A stretch of 64,000 bases of DNA from Scatomorpha stercorigallinarum (GTDB taxonomy: Bacteria; Bacillota; Clostridia; Oscillospirales; Oscillospiraceae). The translations under genes were made by a program, and so were the position numbers. The notes under the pieces are model-generated. The model was not told where the DNA came from and did no database searches. It worked only from the letters and a program-made list of their open reading frames with translations. The DNA is taken from assembly GCA_944387865.1 (NCBI GenBank), contig CALXGN010000013.1, positions 1 through 64,000 on the forward strand. The letters are read 5' to 3'. Of the stretch, positions 59,151-64,000 are shown one piece after another (within the stretch, counting starts at the first letter, position 1; each line of letters starts with the position of its first letter).

Positions 59151-60110
59151 ATGGATTTCCTGCAATCGCTGCTGAACTCCCTGCCCGGGGCCGTGGGACA
59201 GGGGCTCATCTGGGGCATCATGGCCATCGGCGTCTACATCACCTACCGCGTCCTTGACGTAGCCGACCTCACGGTGGACGGCTCGCTCGCGACCGGCGGC
59301 GCGGTCTGCGTGCTGCTGATGCTGAACGGCATGAACGCCTATCTCGCCATGCTCTGCGCCGTCCTGGCCGGGATGCTCGCGGGGCTGGTGACCGGCCTCT
59401 TCCACACCAGGTGCGGCATACCCGCCATCCTCGCCGGCATCCTCACCCAGCTCGCGCTCTACTCGATAAACCTGCGCGTGATGGGCTGGGGCACCGCCGC
59501 CGGCACCCAGGCGACCCTCGCCATCCGCGTTGACAGCTACGACCTGGCCGTCTCCTCGCGCTATGTCCGCGATTTGAGCCTACAAAACCCCATCCCCCTG
59601 CTGGCCGTGGTCATCGTGGCGCTCATCGCCATACTCTACTGGTTTTTCGGAACGGAGGTCGGCTGCGGTATCCGCGCCACGGGCGCCAACCGCAACATGT
59701 CCCGCGCGCAGGGCATAAACACCGGGCGCAACACGGTCATCGGGCTGATGATATCCAACGGCCTGGTGGCGCTCGCCGGGGCGCTGCTCGCGCAGTACCA
59801 GGGCTCGTCCACCATCGACATGGGCCGCGGCGCCATCGTCATCGGCCTGGCCGCCGTCATCATCGGCGAAGTGGCCTTCAGCAAGTGGTTCAGGAATTTC
59901 TCGCTCAAACTGCTCGCCTGCGTCATTGGCTCCATCATCTATTACGTCGTCATCCAGGTCGTGCTCCGGCTGGGCCTGGACCCCAACGACCTCAAGCTCT
60001 TCACCGCGCTCATCGTCGCCGTGTTCCTGGCCATCCCCTACTGGAAGGGCCAGCTCAGCGTCCGCCGCACACACGCCCGTCAGGCAAAGGAGGAAACAAA
60101 CAATGCTTGA
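59151..60110 (+). CDS. ABC transporter permease, TrpY type
   Basis: A 319-residue membrane protein of the branched-chain-type permease fold (eight to nine helices) with GIMAIGVYITYRVLDVADLTVDGSLATGGAVC near the start and GCGIRATGANRNMSRAQGIN as the cytoplasmic coupling loop. It pairs with the binding protein upstream. The 3' end overlaps the ATPase gene by eight bases. AAGGAG lies upstream of the ATG. Confidence 0.92.
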   Translation: MDFLQSLLNSLPGAVGQGLIWGIMAIGVYITYRVLDVADLTVDGSLATGGAVCVLLMLNGMNAYLAMLCAVLAGMLAGLVTGLFHTRCGIPAILAGILTQLALYSINLRVMGWGTAAGTQATLAIRVDSYDLAVSSRYVRDLSLQNPIPLLAVVIVALIAILYWFFGTEVGCGIRATGANRNMSRAQGINTGRNTVIGLMISNGLVALAGALLAQYQGSSTIDMGRGAIVIGLAAVIIGEVAFSKWFRNFSLKLLACVIGSIIYYVVIQVVLRLGLDPNDLKLFTALIVAVFLAIPYWKGQLSVRRTHARQAKEETNNA

Positions 60111-60900
60111 ACTCAAAAACATCTCCAAGACCTTCCACCCCGGCACGGTCAACGCCAAGACGGCGCTGCGTGACCTGAGCCTGACGCTGAACGACGGCGA
60201 TTTCGTCACCGTCATTGGCGGCAACGGCGCCGGCAAAAGCACCATGCTCAACGCCATCGCCGGCGTGTTCCCCGTGGACTGCGGCTCCATCCGCATCGAC
60301 GGGCGGGACATCACCGGCCTGCCGGAGCACAAGCGCGCCGCCTTCATCGGCCGCGTGTTCCAGGACCCGATGATGGGCACCGCCGGCACCATGGGCATTG
60401 AGGAGAACCTGGCCCTCGCCGCCCGCCGCGGCAAGCGCCGCGGCCTCCGCTGGGGCATCACCAAAACGGAGCGCGAGGACTACCGCGCCCTGCTGGCCAC
60501 GCTCGACCTGGGGCTGGAGAACCGCCTCAACACCCACGCGGGGCTGCTCTCCGGCGGCCAGCGCCAGGCGCTGACGCTGCTGATGGCCGCCCTGGTGCAG
60601 CCGAAGCTGCTGCTGCTCGACGAGCACACCGCCGCGCTCGACCCCAAGACCGCCGCCAAGGTGCTGGAGCTCTCCGACCGCATCGTCAGCGAGAACCACC
60701 TCACCACGCTGATGGTCACGCACAACATGCGCGACGCCATCGAGCACGGCAACCGCCTCATCATGATGAGCGAGGGCGAGATCGTGCTCGACATCTCCGG
60801 CAAGGAGAAGGAGCGCCTGACCGTGGAGGAGCTGCTCGAGCGCTTCAGCGCCGAGACCGGCACCACGCTGGACAACGACCGCATCCTGCTCGGCGCCTGA
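60103..60900 (+). CDS. ABC transporter ATP-binding protein, TrpZ type
   Basis: A 265-residue ATPase: Walker A GGNGAGKST, signature LSGGQ in HAGLLSGGQRQALTLL, Walker B LLLLDEHTAALDP (note His after DE where Pro is usual in other families; it is common in this one), H-loop VTHN. The ATG at 60103 follows AAGGAGGAAAC inside the permease gene. Confidence 0.94.
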   Translation: MLELKNISKTFHPGTVNAKTALRDLSLTLNDGDFVTVIGGNGAGKSTMLNAIAGVFPVDCGSIRIDGRDITGLPEHKRAAFIGRVFQDPMMGTAGTMGIEENLALAARRGKRRGLRWGITKTEREDYRALLATLDLGLENRLNTHAGLLSGGQRQALTLLMAALVQPKLLLLDEHTAALDPKTAAKVLELSDRIVSENHLTTLMVTHNMRDAIEHGNRLIMMSEGEIVLDISGKEKERLTVEELLERFSAETGTTLDNDRILLGA

Positions 60901-60931
60901 GTGCCGAAGGGCGGCACACACAGAAGCGATC

Positions 60932-60966
60932 ATGCACCCTCATCTCAGGGTGGGGGTGCATTTTTG
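60932..60966 (+). terminator. Hairpin between the ATPase gene and the second binding protein
   Basis: ATGCACCC...GGGGTGCAT followed by TTTTT, 31 bases after the stop. Probably a partial terminator or mRNA processing and stability element inside the operon, since the next gene at 61006 has no obvious promoter. Confidence 0.6.
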
Positions 60967-61005
60967 CGCCCAAAATACCAAATCTGAGGAAAAGAGGAAA
61001 CCAAA

Positions 61006-61977
61006 ATGAAGAAGAAACTGCTCTCCGCCGCGCTCGCGGCGACCATGGCGCTCACGCTTGCCGCCTGCGGCGGCGAAGGACAAAGCGCCGACGACCCGGA
61101 CGGCTATACTATCGGCATCTGCGAACAGATGGAACACGTCTCGCTCAGCGAAGCCACACAGGGCTTTATGGACGGCCTCACCGAGCTGCTGGGCGCAGAC
61201 AAGGTCGTGTTCCGCGAGCAGAATGCCGGCGGGGAGCAGACGAACTGCACAACGATCATGAACGGGTTCCTCGCCGAGGGCGTGGACCTCATCCTGGCCA
61301 ACGCTACCTGGCCGCTGCAGGCCGCCGCCTCGGCCACGGCCGACACGCCCATACTCGGCACCTCCGTCACCGACTACGCCGTCGCCCTCGGGCTCGATGA
61401 GTTCGACGGCACGGTGGGCGGCAACATCTCCGGCACCAGCGACCTCGTCGATCTGGAGGCGCAGGCCGCCATCATCAGCGAGCTCTTCCCGGACGCGGGG
61501 ACCGTCGGCCTGCTCTACTGCTCCGGCGAGCCCAACAGCGTCTATCAGATAGAGACCGTGCGCGGCTATCTGGAGCCCCTGGGCTACGCCTGCGAGATCT
61601 TCGCCTTCACGGATGTGAACGACCTCGCCAGCGTCACGCAGGCCGCCTGCGACGCTTCTGACGTCATCTACATCCCCACGGACAACACCGTGGCCACCAA
61701 CGTTGAGAGCGTGGCCAACGTGGTGCTGCCGGCGGGCGTGCCCGTCGTCGGCGGCGACCCGGGCATCTGCTCCGGCTGCGGCGTGGCCACCATTGCCACC
61801 GACTACTACGAGCTGGGCCGCCTGACCGCCGAGATGGCCGCGCAGGTGCTCACCGGCGAGGCCGACATCTCCTCCATGCCCGTCCAGTACGGGGCCATGG
61901 AGAAGATCTATGACCCCGAGAACTGCGAGCTGCTGGGCATCAGCATCCCCGAGGGCTACAACCCCGTGGAGGGCTGA
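61006..61977 (+). CDS. Second TrpX-type substrate-binding lipoprotein
   Basis: A 323-residue paralogue of the 58021 gene, lipobox LAAC, shorter linker, and the same core (NAGGEQTNC, LLYCSGEPNSVYQIE, YIPTDNTVATN, GICSGCGVATIATDYYELG). By eye the two are about 55-60% identical over the mature domain. It differs at some positions that likely touch the ligand (CEQMEHVSLSEA against CQLAPHTALDAA), so it may widen the substrate range of the same permease. It is the last gene of the operon; a terminator follows at 61990-62022. Confidence 0.9.
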   Translation: MKKKLLSAALAATMALTLAACGGEGQSADDPDGYTIGICEQMEHVSLSEATQGFMDGLTELLGADKVVFREQNAGGEQTNCTTIMNGFLAEGVDLILANATWPLQAAASATADTPILGTSVTDYAVALGLDEFDGTVGGNISGTSDLVDLEAQAAIISELFPDAGTVGLLYCSGEPNSVYQIETVRGYLEPLGYACEIFAFTDVNDLASVTQAACDASDVIYIPTDNTVATNVESVANVVLPAGVPVVGGDPGICSGCGVATIATDYYELGRLTAEMAAQVLTGEADISSMPVQYGAMEKIYDPENCELLGISIPEGYNPVEG

Positions 61978-61989
61978 GCATACACGAAA

Positions 61990-62022
61990 AAACTGCCGGG
62001 AGGCCCAGCCTCCCGGCAGTTT
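61990..62022. terminator. Convergent terminator between the transporter operon and birA
   Basis: AAACTGCCGGGAGGC / GCCTCCCGGCAGTTT, 15-bp perfect stem with a 3-base loop. Confidence 0.88.
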
Positions 62023-62027
62023 GCATA

Positions 62028-62783
62028 TCACCATATGAGTTCTGAAGCGGAGGCGATGGCGGCGGCCTCGCCGTTATCGAAACGCACGAGCAGGTGGAAG
62101 TCGTCGTCTATCCCCTGCACCGTGGCCTCTCCGCGGCCGCTGACGGCCACACGCCGGCCCGTGAGCACGCTGCGGGAGCGGTACTCGTCCAGGAAATCGC
62201 GCCCCGGCAGCAGCGAGCAGAGCTCCCACAGGCGGTTCAGAACATCCGCGGCCAGCGCCGCCGCACGCTCGTCGCCGGGGTATCTGTCGAACAGCGCGCC
62301 CGCCTTGCCCTCCAGCTCCGCCGGCCAGCCGCCCGGCGGCGGGCAGAGGTCGATGCCGATGCCGCAGACGATGCAGTCCAGCGAGCCGGCGCTGCTGGCG
62401 CTCTCCGTCAGGATGCCGCAGACCTTTTTGCCTTCTATCTGTATGTCGTTCACCCACTTGATGCCCGCCGGCCGGCCGGCGGCGGCCTCGATGGCCTGTG
62501 CCGCGGCGACGGCGGCGGCCGGCGTGACGGCCAGCGCGTCCTCGGGGCGCATCCGCGGGCGCAGCAGCAGGCTCATATAGAGCCCGCAGCCCGCGGGGGA
62601 GTAAAACGTGCGTCCGCGCTGCCCGCGCCCGGCGGACTGCGAGAGCGCGAGCAGCACGGTGCCCTCGGCGGCGCCGGTGGCGGCCATGCGCATCAGCGAG
62701 GTATTGGTGGACTCGGCGCGCTCCACCACCACGGCCCGCAGCGGCGGCTTGAGCAGCGCGCCCAGCTCGGCGGCGGTCAGCAT
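62028..62783 (-). CDS. birA: Biotin-protein ligase (no DNA-binding domain)
   Basis: A 251-residue group I biotin ligase. Motifs: ERAESTNTSLMR, SQSAGRGQRGRTFYSPAGCGLYMSLLLRP with the biotin/AMP loop GRGQRGR, IKWVNDIQIEGKKVCGIL and GIGIDLCPPP. The C-terminal SH3-like domain (GRRVAVSGRGEATVQGIDDDFHLLVRF) is complete. It lacks the N-terminal winged helix of bifunctional BirA, so it should not repress transcription. Position 62783 is preferred over the GTG at 62792. Confidence 0.93.
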   Translation of the reverse strand: MLTAAELGALLKPPLRAVVVERAESTNTSLMRMAATGAAEGTVLLALSQSAGRGQRGRTFYSPAGCGLYMSLLLRPRMRPEDALAVTPAAAVAAAQAIEAAAGRPAGIKWVNDIQIEGKKVCGILTESASSAGSLDCIVCGIGIDLCPPPGGWPAELEGKAGALFDRYPGDERAAALAADVLNRLWELCSLLPGRDFLDEYRSRSVLTGRRVAVSGRGEATVQGIDDDFHLLVRFDNGEAAAIASASELIW

Positions 62784-62954
62784 ACGCCGCACCCCCTCAA
62801 AGTTATGGAAATGTGAAAAATGTGCGCAAAACGTGCACAGGATATCATGTCTTCACCTCATCCCGGCCCTGCCGGTAAATTGCGCGTACATAGTAAGCCA
62901 GCGCGCGGTAGAAGTCAAGCCCTTTCGGGCGTATTTGGCCTGAAAAGTGCACAA

Positions 62955-62986
62955 AAATGCCCCGGGACACGCCGCCCGGGGCATTT
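62955..62986 (-). terminator. Terminator of the 63036-63950 gene
   Basis: AAATGCCCCGGG / CCCGGGGCATTT stem with an 8-base loop and T-run on the minus strand, 50 bases beyond the stop. Confidence 0.75.
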
Positions 62987-63035
62987 ATTACAAAAGTTAC
63001 AGCGTTTGCTGCCCGCCGCGCGGCGCGCGCCCGCT

Positions 63036-63950
63036 TCAGCCGCCGCGCCTGCGGTGCGCCAGCACCCTGATGGACACATATGCGAGCAGGAGCATCCCCG
63101 GTATCGGGAGCACCATATACGTCCACGCCATGTTTGGCAGGTCAAAATTGCGGTCGATGGTGATCATCACCATAACGAGTCCAAAGGCAACCAGCCCCGC
63201 GTTGCGCAGCGCTTTGGTGGAAAAGGGCGGTATGTCCTCCTTCGCGTTGCTGAAACAGAAAGCATACAGGCCAAAGTTGCATAGCAGCGTCAGCATGGAC
63301 ATTGGGAGCACGGCGATCGATATCATGTCGGGCTCGCCGTACCGGCTGTATTCCAGCTCATAGCCGCCCAGCACCACGGTCGCCGCCAGCCAGAGCACGT
63401 CGTATGCAAGCAGCAGGAATATCAGCCGCTGGTGCGGCAGCGGCTTTATCCCGTCGTGCGGCAGATCCCTGTCCGGCGGCGGCGCGCCGTCCCCCTCCTG
63501 CTCGCGCCGCTTGTTGCGGACGGCGCAGGCCGTCATGGCGATGAAGCCGGCGATCGCCACCACAGAAACAGCGGCCGGGGCATAGATCAAAGCCCCCACA
63601 CGGCCACAAATGGCCACGATGAGCGCCGAGACGGCCAAAGCGGCGACCACAGCGGCCGTGTAAACTATATAATAGGTCTTTGTAGAGACTTTCAGCGAAG
63701 AATCATCCTCATAGCTAAGCCGCTGCCCCATGAGGTGATTGATACAGGCAGTCAAAGCGCCGCCAATGCACAGACCCATGTCGATGGGCTCGAACAGCTG
63801 CTCACCCCCGCCCCCAAACGCGGGGATATCCACAACGCCGGTCAGGTGCAGCAGCATGGCGATGAGGAAGCACGTCCACACAGCGTCCCACAGCAGCAGC
63901 GTGATCACGGATATTTTGTCCTCGCGCGGGATATCCAAGCCGCGGAACAT
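63036..63950 (-). CDS. Multi-spanning membrane protein of unknown function
   Basis: A 304-residue protein with seven to eight predicted helices and an acidic hydrophilic loop after helix 4-5 (NKRREQEGDGAPPPDRDLPHDGIKP). No motif or family recognised. I prefer the ATG at 63950 (MFRGLDIPRED) because a purine-rich GGGGGCGAGA lies before it; the ATG at 63986 has none. Only about 50 bases of upstream DNA are in the window. Confidence 0.6.
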   Translation of the reverse strand: MFRGLDIPREDKISVITLLLWDAVWTCFLIAMLLHLTGVVDIPAFGGGGEQLFEPIDMGLCIGGALTACINHLMGQRLSYEDDSSLKVSTKTYYIVYTAAVVAALAVSALIVAICGRVGALIYAPAAVSVVAIAGFIAMTACAVRNKRREQEGDGAPPPDRDLPHDGIKPLPHQRLIFLLLAYDVLWLAATVVLGGYELEYSRYGEPDMISIAVLPMSMLTLLCNFGLYAFCFSNAKEDIPPFSTKALRNAGLVAFGLVMVMITIDRNFDLPNMAWTYMVLPIPGMLLLAYVSIRVLAHRRRGG

Positions 63951-64000
63951 ATTCTCGCCCCCATTCTTTAGCAGTGTAAATCCCATACTTAACGTGATGC

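Overview
The window is a GC-rich (about 63-65% by eye) piece of a low-GC-phylum anaerobe. It is most likely a high-GC member of the Oscillospiraceae or related Clostridia. The reasons are a B. subtilis-type iron-sulfur PurF, a single long FGAM synthase, a split purH with an archaeal-type PurO, S-layer-homology domains, an FtsEX/M23 divisome module, NiaR-type NAD control, an orphan hypA, and strong AGGAGG ribosome sites with sigma-A promoters. I could not run any search, so family names come from recognising motifs and neighbourhoods.

Layout. 1-2443: the 3' end of tuf, two small minus-strand genes (one AT-rich and secreted), a DUF4830-like protein and an RsuA-type pseudouridine synthase. 2668-7968: a CdaR/PucR-type regulator followed by ftsE-ftsX-M23 hydrolase-S41 protease, a cell-division and wall-remodelling operon. 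8085-10532: greA-lysS, with LysRS carrying an extra tRNA-binding domain. 10588-17000: an FMN flavoprotein, an MFS transporter, a GDPD phosphodiesterase, a mobile-element gene remnant, an SLH-anchored polysaccharide deacetylase and a small secreted protein. 17109-20625: an NAD-salvage cluster (pncB-niaR, a CGGC protein and a PTS_EIIC_2-like membrane protein) with matching operator-like dyads at two promoters. 20706-25732: a NagZ-like lipoprotein, two CobW/G3E metallochaperone-type GTPases and an ABC-F protein. 25861-36357: mixed housekeeping genes (aldo/keto reductase, YlmH, DegV, two GNATs, YbaK, DinB, HAD, P-loop ATPase), interrupted by repeat-rich gaps and one tRNA-Ser. 36751-48502: the purine operon purE-C-F-M-N-O-H'-D-L plus a second GreA-like gene, all minus strand. 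48817-57627: a small membrane protein, a Cof HAD, a DUF1538 transporter paired with a tandem P-II-like protein, a DUF5684-like protein, PgsA-like synthase, a large FAD/Fe-S oxidoreductase and hypA. 57722-61977: a Phe/Tyr-rich leader peptide and terminator (a classical attenuator) ahead of a TrpXYZ-type ABC transporter with two binding proteins. 62028-64000: birA and a membrane protein.

The strongest candidates for undescribed biology are: (1) the aromatic leader-peptide attenuator controlling the TrpXYZ-type transporter; (2) a NiaR-like operator in front of an EIIC-like membrane protein, suggesting a niacin-linked transporter; (3) the DUF1538/P-II-like pair, preceded by a short promoter-terminator unit; (4) a repeat element of about 382 bp with palindromic terminal inverted repeats present twice, and a 122-bp tandem array abutting tRNA-Ser; (5) two genes with apparently leaderless mRNAs (dinB, ylmH) and several promoters whose transcripts would begin with a hairpin.
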